From Streptomyces sp. LUP30 (GTDB lineage: Bacteria; Actinomycetota; Actinomycetes; Streptomycetales; Streptomycetaceae): DNA of 64,000 nucleotides. A program made the translations under genes and the position numbers. The stretch is taken from NCBI RefSeq assembly GCF_001746365.1, contig NZ_MJAJ01000003.1, forward strand, positions 250,251-314,250. The letters are read 5' to 3'. The notes beneath the pieces are model-generated. The model had not been told where the DNA came from, searched no databases, and was given only the letters and a program-made list of their open reading frames with translations. The first letter of the stretch is position 1, and each line of letters opens with the position of its first letter. Positions 47,290 to 55,519 of the stretch are shown one piece after another.

Positions 47290-49422
47290 TTACGCCGGCA
47301 CCGACGCCACACCCGGCGCCAGGAACTTCTTGCCGTTGACGCGCTCGGAGACGCCCTCACGGTCCAGGTACGGCGTGATGCCGCCCAGGTGGAAGGGCCA
47401 GCCCGCGCCCGTGATCAGGCAGAGGTCGATGTCCTGCGCCTCGGCGACGACGCCCTCGTCGAGCATGAGCCCGATCTCCTGCGCCACCGCGTCCAGGACG
47501 CGCGCCCGCACCTGCTCCTCCGTCAGGACGGTGTCGCCCTGCTGCAGGAGCGCGGAGACCTCCGGGTCCAGCTCGGGCTTGCCGCTGTCGTAGACGTAGA
47601 AACCGCGCTTGCCCGCCTTGACGACGGCCGCGAGGTTCGGGGAGACCGTGAAACGGTCCGGGAACGCACGGTTGAGCGTTTCCGAGACGTGCAGACCGAT
47701 GGCCGGGCCGACCAGCTCCAGCAGCACCAGCGGCGACATCGGCAGGCCGAGCGGTTCCACGCCCTTCTCCGCCACGGCGACCGGGGTGCCCTCGTCGATG
47801 ACGTTCTGCACCTCGCCCATGAAACGGGTCAGAATGCGGTTGACGACGAACGCCGGGGCGTCCTTCGCCAGAACCGCGGTCTTCTTCAGCTTCTTGGCGA
47901 CGGCGAAGGCGGTGGCCAGCGAGGCGTCGTCGGTCTGCTCACCGCGCACGATCTCCAGCAGCGGGAGGATCGCGACCGGGTTGAAGAAGTGGAAGCCCAC
48001 GACCCGCTCGGGGTGCTTCAGCTTCGACGCCATCTCGGAGACCGACAGCGAGGAGGTGTTGGTGGCGAAGATCGCGTGCGCCGGGGCGACCGCCTCGACC
48101 TCCGCGAACACCTGCTGCTTGACGCCGATCTCCTCGAACACGGCCTCGATGACGAAGTCCGCGTCGGAGAAGCCCTCGGCCTTGTCCAGGACGCCGGAGA
48201 CCAGCGCCTTGAGGCGGTTGGCCTTGTCCTGGTTGATCCGGCCCTTGCCGAGCAGCTTGTCGATCTCGGCGTGGACGTAGCCCACGCCCTTGTCGACGCG
48301 CTCCTGGTCGATGTCGGTCAGCACGACCGGCACCTCCAGGCGGCGCAGGAACAGCAGCGCGAGCTGCGAGGCCATCAGACCCGCGCCCACCACGCCGACC
48401 TTGGTGACCGGACGGGCCAGGGACTTGTCCGGGGCGCCGGCCGGGCGCTTGGCGCGCTTCTGCACCAGGTTGAACGCGTAGATGCCGGCGCGCAGTTCAC
48501 CGCCCATGATCAGGTCGGCGAGCGCCACGTCCTCGGCGTCGTAGCCCTGCTGGAGGTCGCCGTTCTTGGCGGCGGCGATGATGTCGAGGGCGCGGTAGGC
48601 GGCCGGGGCCGCGCCGTGCACCTTGCTGTCGGCGATGAACCGGCCGCGCGCGACGGCCTGGTCCCAGGCCTCGCCGCGGTCGATCACCGGACGGTCGACG
48701 ACGATCTCGCCCTTGAGGACGGACGCCGTCCACAGCAGCGACTGCTCCAGGAAGTCCGCGCCCTCGAACAGGGCGTCGGCGATGCCCAGCTCGTAGACCT
48801 GCACGCCCTTGAGCTGCTTGTTCTGGTTGAGCGAGTTCTCGATGATCACCGAGACGGCCTTGTCCGCGCCGATCAGGTTCGGCAGCAGGGTGCAGCCGCC
48901 CCAGCCGGGGACCAGACCGAGGAAGACCTCGGGCAGCGAGAACGCGGGGAGCGCCGCGGACACCGTGCGGTACCGGCAGTGCAGGCCGACCTCGACGCCG
49001 CCGCCCATCGCCGCGCCGTTGTAGTAGGCGAAGGTGGGGACCGCGAGGTCCGCGAGGCGCTTGAAGACCTCGTGGCCGCCCTTGCCGATGGCGAGCGCGT
49101 CCTCGTGCTCCTTGAGGAGCTCGACGCCCTTGAGGTCCGCGCCGACGGCGAAGATGAACGGCTTGCCGGTGACGCCGACTCCGACGATCTCGCCGGCCGC
49201 TGCCTCCTTCTCGACCTGGTCGATCGCGAGGTCGAGGTTGGCGAGGGACTGCGGGCCGAAGGTGGTCGGCTTGGTGTGGTCGAGGCCGTTGTCCAGCGTG
49301 ATCAGGGCGAAGCGCCCCGCGCCGAACGGCAGGTCCAGGTGGCGTACGTGCGCCTGGGTGACGACCTCGTCCGGGAACAGCTCGGCCGCGCCCTTCAGAA
49401 GCTCAGCGGTGGTGGTGCTCAC
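47290..49422 (-). CDS. fadB: Fatty-acid oxidation multifunctional protein FadB (enoyl-CoA hydratase/3-hydroxyacyl-CoA dehydrogenase)
   Basis: The 710-residue protein carries an N-terminal crotonase domain (residues about 20-280; AVGADLKGVE, YYNGAAMGGGVEVGLHC, PEVFLGLVPGWGG). An NAD-binding 3-hydroxyacyl-CoA dehydrogenase domain follows (from about 325; VGVVGAGLMASQLA, FATNTSSLSVSEMA, VGFHFFNPV), then the C-terminal helical domain. It performs hydration and oxidation in the beta-oxidation spiral. It starts at a GTG overlapping the fadA stop (GTGA), so the two are coupled. Confidence 0.96.
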   Translation of the reverse strand: MSTTTAELLKGAAELFPDEVVTQAHVRHLDLPFGAGRFALITLDNGLDHTKPTTFGPQSLANLDLAIDQVEKEAAAGEIVGVGVTGKPFIFAVGADLKGVELLKEHEDALAIGKGGHEVFKRLADLAVPTFAYYNGAAMGGGVEVGLHCRYRTVSAALPAFSLPEVFLGLVPGWGGCTLLPNLIGADKAVSVIIENSLNQNKQLKGVQVYELGIADALFEGADFLEQSLLWTASVLKGEIVVDRPVIDRGEAWDQAVARGRFIADSKVHGAAPAAYRALDIIAAAKNGDLQQGYDAEDVALADLIMGGELRAGIYAFNLVQKRAKRPAGAPDKSLARPVTKVGVVGAGLMASQLALLFLRRLEVPVVLTDIDQERVDKGVGYVHAEIDKLLGKGRINQDKANRLKALVSGVLDKAEGFSDADFVIEAVFEEIGVKQQVFAEVEAVAPAHAIFATNTSSLSVSEMASKLKHPERVVGFHFFNPVAILPLLEIVRGEQTDDASLATAFAVAKKLKKTAVLAKDAPAFVVNRILTRFMGEVQNVIDEGTPVAVAEKGVEPLGLPMSPLVLLELVGPAIGLHVSETLNRAFPDRFTVSPNLAAVVKAGKRGFYVYDSGKPELDPEVSALLQQGDTVLTEEQVRARVLDAVAQEIGLMLDEGVVAEAQDIDLCLITGAGWPFHLGGITPYLDREGVSERVNGKKFLAPGVASVPA

Positions 49423-50639
49423 TTGTCGCCTCCATCGAAGTGCGGGTTCTCCCAGATGACCGTCGCGCCCATGCCGAAGCCGACGCACATGGTCGTCAGG
49501 CCGTAGCGCACATCCGGCTGCTCCTCGAACTGGCGGGCCAGCTGCGTCATCAGCCGGACGCCGGAGGAGGCGAGCGGGTGACCGAAGGCGATCGCGCCCC
49601 CGTACTGGTTGACGCGCTCGTCGTCGTCGGCGATGCCGTAGTGGTCGAGGAAGGCCAGGACCTGGACGGCGAAGGCCTCGTTGATCTCGAACAGACCGAT
49701 GTCGGAGATGGACAGACCCGCCTGGGCGAGGGCCTTCTCCGTGGCCGGGATCGGGCCGTAGCCCATGACCTCCGGCTCGACGCCCGCGAAGGAGTACGCC
49801 ACCAGGCGCATCTTGACGGGCAGGTCGTTCTCGCGGGCGAAGTCCTCGGAAGCGATGAGGGAAGCGGTTGCACCGTCGTTCAGACCGGCCGCGTTTCCGG
49901 CGGTGACCCGGCCGTGGACGCGGAACGGGGTCTTGAGGCCGGAAAGGCTTTCCAGCGTCGTTCCCGGGCGCATCGGCTCGTCGGCGGTGACCAGGCCCCA
50001 GCCCGTCTCCCCGGCCTCCGCGTTGGTGCGGCGCACCGAGATCGGCACCAGGTCGGCCTGGATCTTGCCGTTGGCGTACGCCTTGGCGGCCTTCTCCTGG
50101 GAGCGCACGGCGTATTCGTCGGCGCGCTGCTTGGTGATCTGCGGGTAGCGGTCGTGCAGGTTCTCCGCGGTCATACCCATGAACAGGGCGGACTCGTCGA
50201 CCAGTTTCTCGCTGACGAACCGCGGGTTCGGGTCCACGCCCTCGCCCATCGGGTGGCGGCCCATGTGCTCGACGCCGCCGGCGATGGCGACGTCGTACGC
50301 GCCGAAGGCGACGGAGCCGGCGACCGCGGTGACGGCCGTCAGGGCGCCCGCGCACATGCGGTCGATGGAGTAGCCGGGCACGGAGGTCGGCAGACCGGCC
50401 AGGATGCCGGCGGTGCGGCCGAGGGTCAGGCCCTGGTCGCCGATCTGCGTGGTCGCGGCGATGGCGACCTCGTCGATCTTCTTCGGGTCGAGACCGGGGT
50501 TGCGGCGCAGCAGCTCCCGGATCGCCTTCACGACGAGGTCGTCGGCCCGGGTCTCGTGGTAGATGCCCTTCGGGCCCGCCTTGCCGAACGGGGTACGGAC
50601 GCCGTCTACGAAGACGACGTCCCTGACGGTACGAGGCAC
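49419..50639 (-). CDS. fadA: Acetyl-CoA acyltransferase (thiolase) FadA
   Basis: The 406-residue thiolase cleaves 3-ketoacyl-CoA. The acyl-binding Cys is in SIDRMCAGALTAV. The other catalytic motifs are INEAFAVQ, FGHPLASSGVR (His) and TTMCVGFGMG (second Cys). GTG at 50639 follows GGAGGAG. It is the first gene of the fadAB operon. Confidence 0.97.
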   Translation of the reverse strand: MPRTVRDVVFVDGVRTPFGKAGPKGIYHETRADDLVVKAIRELLRRNPGLDPKKIDEVAIAATTQIGDQGLTLGRTAGILAGLPTSVPGYSIDRMCAGALTAVTAVAGSVAFGAYDVAIAGGVEHMGRHPMGEGVDPNPRFVSEKLVDESALFMGMTAENLHDRYPQITKQRADEYAVRSQEKAAKAYANGKIQADLVPISVRRTNAEAGETGWGLVTADEPMRPGTTLESLSGLKTPFRVHGRVTAGNAAGLNDGATASLIASEDFARENDLPVKMRLVAYSFAGVEPEVMGYGPIPATEKALAQAGLSISDIGLFEINEAFAVQVLAFLDHYGIADDDERVNQYGGAIAFGHPLASSGVRLMTQLARQFEEQPDVRYGLTTMCVGFGMGATVIWENPHFDGGDK

Positions 50640-50689
50640 GATGGCTCTCCTCCAGGGTGCGGGATGGCACTGCTGCGGCACGCAAGCGC

Positions 50690-50732
50690 TGAGCGCGCGC
50701 TCAGAACCCATGCTACTTGTGGGTAACGTAGC
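50690..50732. promoter_or_regulatory. Operator candidates upstream of fadAB
   Basis: TGAGCGCGCGCTCA (50690-50703) is a perfect 14-bp palindrome. GCTAC-N11-GTAGC (50712-50732) is a second inverted repeat that includes GTTACCCACAAGTAGC on the minus strand. Both lie 50-95 bp before the fadA start. TetR-type control of fatty-acid oxidation is common, but no regulator is encoded nearby. Confidence 0.4.
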
Positions 50733-50795
50733 TGCACACCCCTGTCGGGAGGAGCGGCGAACGTCACACCGGCGGCGCTCGACGACCATCCTGGC

Positions 50796-51378
50796 TCAGG
50801 ACCGCGGCGGCGCCGTGGATCCCCTCGGCGTGAGCATCGGCGTCGGCACCGGATGCGACGCCGGACCCGACCCGGTGATCACCCCGAACAGCGTACGCGC
50901 CACTTCCGCGCCGAAACCGTGCACGTCATGGCTCATCGCGGAGAGCGTCGGGTGGGTGAGACGGCACAGCTGAGAGTCGTCCCACGCCAGCAGGGAGACG
51001 TCGCCCGGCACGCCGAGCCCCATCTCGGCTGCCACCGCCGGCCCGGCCACCGCCGGCCCGGCCACCGCCGGCCCGGCCACCGCCATGATGTCGTTGTCGT
51101 AAACGATTGCGGTGGGCCGGTCCCGCGGCGCGGCGGTCAGCATCGACCGGGTGGCCCGCGCCCCCGCCTCTCCGGAGTAGTCCGTGGCGACCTGCCACGC
51201 CCCGGCCGGCCCGAGGGTGCGCGCCGCCGCGTCGAAGGCGGCCGTCCGCATCACCGTGTGCCCGAGCGCGGCCGCGCCCCCCACCCGCGCGATCTGCCGG
51301 TGCCCGAGGGCGGCGAGATGGCGCACCGCCTCCGTCACCGCGTTCGTGCGATCGATCCCGATCTCCCTGGACGAGCCG
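50796..51378 (-). pseudogene. 3' remnant of a LacI-family regulator
   Basis: Only the C-terminal sugar-binding half remains: EIGIDRTNAVTEAVRHLAAL, GHRQIARVGG, AIVYDNDIMAVA, GVPGDVSLLAWDDSQLCRLTHPTLSAMSHDV. The N-terminal helix-turn-helix and first third are missing, and homology stops near 51378, where a permease remnant begins on the other strand. A 15-bp unit GCCACCGCCGGCCCG is repeated three times (51031-51075), giving GPAVA repeats where the domain normally has one. It cannot bind DNA as it stands. Confidence 0.85.
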
Positions 51379-51692
51379 CCCGCCTCGACGGCGCCACCGC
51401 CTTCACGATCTACCGGAAGATCATCTTTCCGTTGCTGAAACCGGTGATCGCGACGGTCGTGATCGTGAAGGGGATAGCCGTCTACAGCGACTTCTACATC
51501 CCGTTCCTCTACATGCCCTCTCAAGATCTTGGCGTGATCTCGACGTCGCTGTTCCGCTTCAAGGGGCCCTACTCCGCCCACTGGGAAACGATCTCGGCAG
51601 GAGCCGTCCTGGTCATCCTGCCGACGCTGATCCTCTTCGTCGCCCTCCAGAAATACATCTACAACGGTTTCATGAGAGGAGCGACGAGGTAA
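51376..51692 (+). pseudogene. 3' remnant of a MalG-type sugar ABC permease
   Basis: About 105 residues survive, from the coupling loop (ARLDGATAFTIYRKIIFPLLKPV) to the C-terminus ending FMRGATR. The first four or so membrane segments are absent and there is no start codon context. Its broken 5' end abuts the broken 5' end of the LacI remnant. Confidence 0.88.
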
Positions 51693-51776
51693 CCGCTTAC
51701 GAAACCGACGCGGCGGCGCGGTCGCGAAACGGCGAGGCAACCGCTTGCGAATCCGCGAGGCAACCGCTTGCGAAAC
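51686..51776. repeat. Three operator-like 20-bp repeats
   Basis: GAGGYAACCGCTTRCGAAWC occurs at 51686-51705, 51734-51753 and 51757-51776. Copy 1 overlaps the stop codon of the permease remnant. The core GCAACCGCTTGC is an imperfect inverted repeat with the CG-centred look of LacI-family sites. Confidence 0.8.
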
Positions 51777-51963
51777 GCCTTCCCGAGGGCCGCCGTAGGA
51801 CGGACCGTTCCACGTCCCACCGTGGGGCTGCCAGGCGGCCAGGCGGCCCGACGGCCGGATGCGGCGGCCGGGCAGCCCGATGCGGCGACGGCCGGCCGGG
51901 CAGCATGGTGCGGCGTCGGTCGGGCCGCCCGATGGGGCGGGACGGTCGGGCCGCCCGATGTGG

Positions 51964-53250
51964 CTAGGCGGCCGGTTCGGCCAGGGCGGCGGCGAGGACC
52001 GGCGCGACCTGTTTCACCTGCCACGGTCGCGCCCCGTATCCGGTCAGCGCACCGGCAACCGCCTCCCGGTCGGCGGCCGGCGGCTCCCAGCACACGCGCC
52101 GCACCGCGTCCGGGGCGATCAGGTTCTCCTGCGGCATGTTCAGCTCCTCGGCCAGCGCGGACACCGCGGACCGCGCCGCGGACAGCCGGGCCGCCGCCGC
52201 GGGGTCCTTGTCGGCCCAGGCGCGGGGCGGGGGAGGTCCCGCCACCGGCTGCCCCGGCTGCGGCAGCTGCGACTCGCTCAGCGTCCTCGCCCGGTCGACG
52301 GCGGCCTGCCACTGCTCCAGTTGCCGCCGTCCCATCCGGTGCCCGAACCCGTTCAGCGCGGCCAGCGCGTGCACGTTCACCGGAAGGGCGAGCGCAGCCT
52401 CCACGATGGCCGCGTCCGACAGGACCTTGCCCGGCGAGACGTCGCGCTTCCGGGCGATCTGGTCCCGGGCCTCCCACAGCTCCCGCACCACGCCCAGCTG
52501 CCGCCGGCGGCGCACCTTGTGCATGCCGGAGGTGCGGCGCCACGGATCCTTGCGGGGCTCGGGCGGCGGGGCGGAGGCGATCGCGTCGAACTCCTGGCGG
52601 GCCCACTCCAGCTTGCCCTGCCGGTCCAGTTCCTTCTCCAGCGCGTCGCGCAGGTCGACCAGGAGCTCGACGTCCAGGGCCGCGTAGCGCAGCCACGGCT
52701 CGGGCAGCGGCCGGGTCGACCAGTCCACCGCGGAGTGGCCCTTCTCCAGCACGAAGCCCAGCACGCCCTCGACCATCGCGCCGAGGCCGACCCGCGGGAA
52801 ACCGGCCAGCCGTCCGGCCAGCTCGGTGTCGAACAGCCGCGTCGGCATCATGCCTATCTCACGCAGACACGGCAGGTCCTGGGTGGCCGCGTGCAGCACC
52901 CACTCCGCGTCGGACAACGCGTCGCCGAGCGCGGACAGGTCGGGGCAGGCCACGGGGTCGATCAGCGCGCTCCCGGCGCCTTCGCGGCGCAGCTGCACGA
53001 GATAGGCGCGCTGGCCGTAGCGGTAGCCGGAGGCGCGCTCGGCGTCGACGGCGACGGGGCCGGAGCCGGCGGCGAACGCGGCGATCACCTCGGCGAGGGA
53101 AGCCTCGTCGGCGATCACGGGCGGAATGCCCTCGCGTGGTTCCAGCAGTGGTGTCGGCGCCCCGGAAGCAGTAGATCCGCCATCGTCCGGAGGGGCGCCT
53201 CCGGTGGTTCGCAGTGAACTGGCTGCTGCGGTTTCTTGGGCGTCGGTCAC
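51964..53250 (-). CDS. rnd: Ribonuclease D-like 3'-5' exonuclease with HRDC domain
   Basis: The 428-residue protein has the DEDDy exonuclease residues in VAVDAERA, HAATQDLPCL and YAALDVELLVDL, followed by an HRDC domain (about 240-315; VRELWEARDQIARKRDVSPGKVLSDAAI). It trims structured RNAs such as tRNA precursors. The start is a GTG at 53250 with no strong ribosome binding site. A 36-nt perfect palindrome lies 25 bp upstream. Confidence 0.93.
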   Translation of the reverse strand: MTDAQETAAASSLRTTGGAPPDDGGSTASGAPTPLLEPREGIPPVIADEASLAEVIAAFAAGSGPVAVDAERASGYRYGQRAYLVQLRREGAGSALIDPVACPDLSALGDALSDAEWVLHAATQDLPCLREIGMMPTRLFDTELAGRLAGFPRVGLGAMVEGVLGFVLEKGHSAVDWSTRPLPEPWLRYAALDVELLVDLRDALEKELDRQGKLEWARQEFDAIASAPPPEPRKDPWRRTSGMHKVRRRRQLGVVRELWEARDQIARKRDVSPGKVLSDAAIVEAALALPVNVHALAALNGFGHRMGRRQLEQWQAAVDRARTLSESQLPQPGQPVAGPPPPRAWADKDPAAAARLSAARSAVSALAEELNMPQENLIAPDAVRRVCWEPPAADREAVAGALTGYGARPWQVKQVAPVLAAALAEPAA

Positions 53251-53275
53251 CTGTCAAGGGTATCCGTGTATCGAC

Positions 53276-53311
53276 GGCACCCGCCGACGGAACGTTCCGT
53301 CGGCGGGTGCC
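53276..53311 (-). terminator. Perfect 36-nt palindrome between whiI and rnd
   Basis: GGCACCCGCCGACGGAAC is followed directly by its reverse complement, giving an 18-bp perfect stem. It could end whiI transcripts (about 230 bp after the whiI stop) or act in the rnd leader. The 291-bp gap holds no gene. Confidence 0.6.
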
Positions 53312-53541
53312 GGAGGGGCGTAAACCAGTCAGGCCGGTGAATGGGCGGGGCGGACGGCCGACCTGCGGGGGCCGAGGGTTGACCGGCGACGACCGCGGTG
53401 GAGAGCCGACCGACGAGGGCCGGCGGGTGAGTGGGGGGGGAGGGGGAGCCGGGTGAGTCGGAGGGGGAGCGGGGGAAGGGTGAGGGGCGTGAGGCGGGGA
53501 AAGGGTGTGGGGCGAGGGGGCGACGGCGACCGGGGTCGCGG

Positions 53542-54201
53542 TCAGTGGATGATGCCGGTCCGCAGGGCCACCGCGACCATCCCGGCCCGGTCGCCCGTGC
53601 CGAGCTTGCGGGCGATGCGGGCGAGGTGGCTCTTGACGGTCAGCGCGGACAGGCCCATCGAGACGCCGATGGCCTTGTTCGACTGGCCTTCCGCGACCAG
53701 CCGCAGCACTTCGACCTCACGGCCGGAGAGCTCGCGGTAGCCGCCCGGGTGGCCCGGGGCGCCCGGGGGGCGGCGGTGCAGACGGGCGGCCGAGCCGAGG
53801 GGGGCGGCGCCGGGCCGGCTGGGGAGGCCGAGGTTGGTGCGGGTGCCGGTGACGACGTAGCCCTTGACGCCGCCCGCGAGGGCGTTGCGCACGGCGCCGA
53901 TGTCGTCCGCGGCGGACAGGGCGAGCCCGTTGGGCCAGCCCGCGGCGCGGGTCTCCGACAGGAGGGTGAGGCCGGAGCCGTCGGGCAGGTGGACGTCGGC
54001 GACGCAGATGTCGCGGGGGTTGCCGATGCGGGGACGAGCCTCCGCGATGGACGAGGCCTCGATGACGTCGCGGACACCGAGCGCCCAGAGATGGCGGGTG
54101 ACGGTGGAGCGGACGCGCGGGTCGGCCACGACCACCATGGCGGTGGGCTTGTTCGGGCGGTAGGCGACCAGGCTTGCGGGCTGCTCGAGGAGAACGGACA
54201 C
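53542..54201 (-). CDS. whiI: Sporulation regulator WhiI (atypical response regulator)
   Basis: The 219-residue protein begins MSVLLEQPASLVAYRPNKPT and has a receiver-like domain (about 20-135) and a NarL/FixJ-type LuxR HTH (about 150-215; LSGREVEVLRLVAEGQSNKAIG). The receiver keeps VADVHLPDGSG but has only one acidic residue in the first loop (VVVADPRV) and Thr where the conserved Lys should be (GYVVTGT), so phosphorylation is unlikely. WhiI is required for late sporulation in Streptomyces and pairs with BldM. The upstream promoter fits the WhiG sigma factor. GTG start behind AGGAGG. Confidence 0.93.
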   Translation of the reverse strand: MSVLLEQPASLVAYRPNKPTAMVVVADPRVRSTVTRHLWALGVRDVIEASSIAEARPRIGNPRDICVADVHLPDGSGLTLLSETRAAGWPNGLALSAADDIGAVRNALAGGVKGYVVTGTRTNLGLPSRPGAAPLGSAARLHRRPPGAPGHPGGYRELSGREVEVLRLVAEGQSNKAIGVSMGLSALTVKSHLARIARKLGTGDRAGMVAVALRTGIIH

Positions 54202-54288
54202 CAGGCCTCCTGGATGGGGGACGGGGGCCGGCTCGTGGGGCTTGCGGGGAGGAAGCCGGGACGAACCGTGCTTTCAAGGTCACAGTCG

Positions 54289-54316
54289 TCTTCGGCAGCG
54301 AACCCGGGGTCCTTTA
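54289..54316 (-). promoter_or_regulatory. WhiG-type sigma promoter of whiI
   Basis: On the minus strand TAAA (54316-54313), a 16-bp spacer and GCCGAAGA (54296-54289) match the WhiG consensus TAAA-N16-GCCGATAA at 10 of 12 positions, about 88 bp before the whiI start. WhiG control of whiI is established in S. coelicolor. A CACGATCGTG palindrome at 54326-54335 lies just upstream. Confidence 0.75.
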
Positions 54317-54443
54317 GAGAATGATCACGATCGTGTGAGTAACAATACGTGCAATTCGGACACGCGATCGATCATCCGAAGATCGAGTCGGTTTAAGTGG
54401 GTGTCTTAAGGGACCGAAAATGGTCGTATCGACAAAGAGATGG

Positions 54444-55112
54444 TCAACGTGACTGTGGCCCCCTGCGTTGCGGCAGCGTCACCACCGACGCATCCCCCGG
54501 CCCGGCCGGCGGCAGCCCCGCCACCTGTGCCAGCAGATCGCACCAGGCCGCCAGGTGCGCCCCGGCGTCCGGAACCCCGCCGATGCCCTCACGTGGAGTC
54601 CAGGAGGCCCGGATCTCGATCTGCGAGGCCGCCGGGCGCTCCGCCAGCCCGCCGAAGTAGTGCGAACTCGCGCGCGTGACGGTCCCGCTCGGCTCCCCGT
54701 ACGTCAGTCCGCGCGCCTGGAGCGCGCCGGTCAGCCACGACCAGCACACCTCCGGCAGCAGCGGATCCGCGGCCATCTCCGGCTCCAGCTCCGCCCGCAC
54801 GAGGGTGACCAGCCGGAACGTTCCGCGCCATGCGTCGTGCCCGGCAGGATCGTGCAGCAGCACCAGCCGGCCGTCGGCCAGGTCCTGATCGCCGTCCACG
54901 ACCGTCGCCTCCAGCGCGTGGGAAAACGGGGCGAGCCGTTTCGGGGCCGGTGTCTGTTCGACCTCGATCTGCGGCCGCAGCCGGGCCGCTCTCAGCGCGT
55001 CGACGGCGGCCCGGAAGGGCAGCGGAGCCGACGTGCTCCCATCCCGGTCTCCCTCGTTCGCGTCATCCATCCCGCCAGCGTCGTCCGACAGTCGTCCCTG
55101 AGCCGCAGCCAT
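54444..55112 (-). CDS. DUF3000 family protein
   Basis: The 222-residue protein matches the actinobacterial DUF3000 family: PFRAAVDALRAARLRPQI, LVLLHDPAGHDAWRGTFRLV, LLPEVCWSWLTGAL, TVTRASSHYFGGL and EIRASWTPREG. It is divergent from hemE, as usual in Streptomyces. Function is unknown. The ATG at 55112 has no ribosome binding site and may be leaderless; ATG 55070 is another choice. Confidence 0.85.
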   Translation of the reverse strand: MAAAQGRLSDDAGGMDDANEGDRDGSTSAPLPFRAAVDALRAARLRPQIEVEQTPAPKRLAPFSHALEATVVDGDQDLADGRLVLLHDPAGHDAWRGTFRLVTLVRAELEPEMAADPLLPEVCWSWLTGALQARGLTYGEPSGTVTRASSHYFGGLAERPAASQIEIRASWTPREGIGGVPDAGAHLAAWCDLLAQVAGLPPAGPGDASVVTLPQRRGPQSR

Positions 55113-55316
55113 GCGGGGAAGGTTAAGGGGAACGGGGCCTTCGTGCAGGGCAAGACACCCGCGCACGGCTCGCGGACGGGTGCGCGTTGGGCGAACAGGC
55201 GCACGGGCAGACGCCCCTGCGACGCCACGGAAGAGGGACGCGCGGGCCGCGGACGCAGCGGCCCGGGGCAGGACGAAGGGGAGGCCAGGGGGAGCGCGGG
55301 AGCGAGAAACCGGCAC

Positions 55317-55417
55317 GAAAGAGACACGGAAGAGACACGGAAGAGACAGGGAAGAGTCAGGGAAGAAGCCACGGAAGAGACAGGGAATCGGCGCGGAAGA
55401 GGCACGGAAGGGGTACG
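55317..55417. repeat. Nine-copy 11-12 bp purine-rich tandem array
   Basis: Nine consecutive units near GAAGAGACACG (seven of 11 bp, two of 12 bp) occupy the middle of the 407-bp gap (55113-55519) between DUF3000 and hemE. The strand is strongly purine-biased. No gene is supported in this gap. Confidence 0.88.
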
Positions 55418-55519
55418 GCCTGCCCGTGGCGGAGCGCGTGAGAGGGACGCGGGGAGGGGCGACGACGGCGGTGCGGGGGGCGGCCCGACCGTCCGCGGCG
55501 CCGTGCGAGACTTGCCGTC

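Noticed and set aside
50853..51692. Single 279-codon gene across the scar
   Set aside because: The frame is formed by chance joining of antisense LacI sequence to the permease remnant; only the last third has homology.
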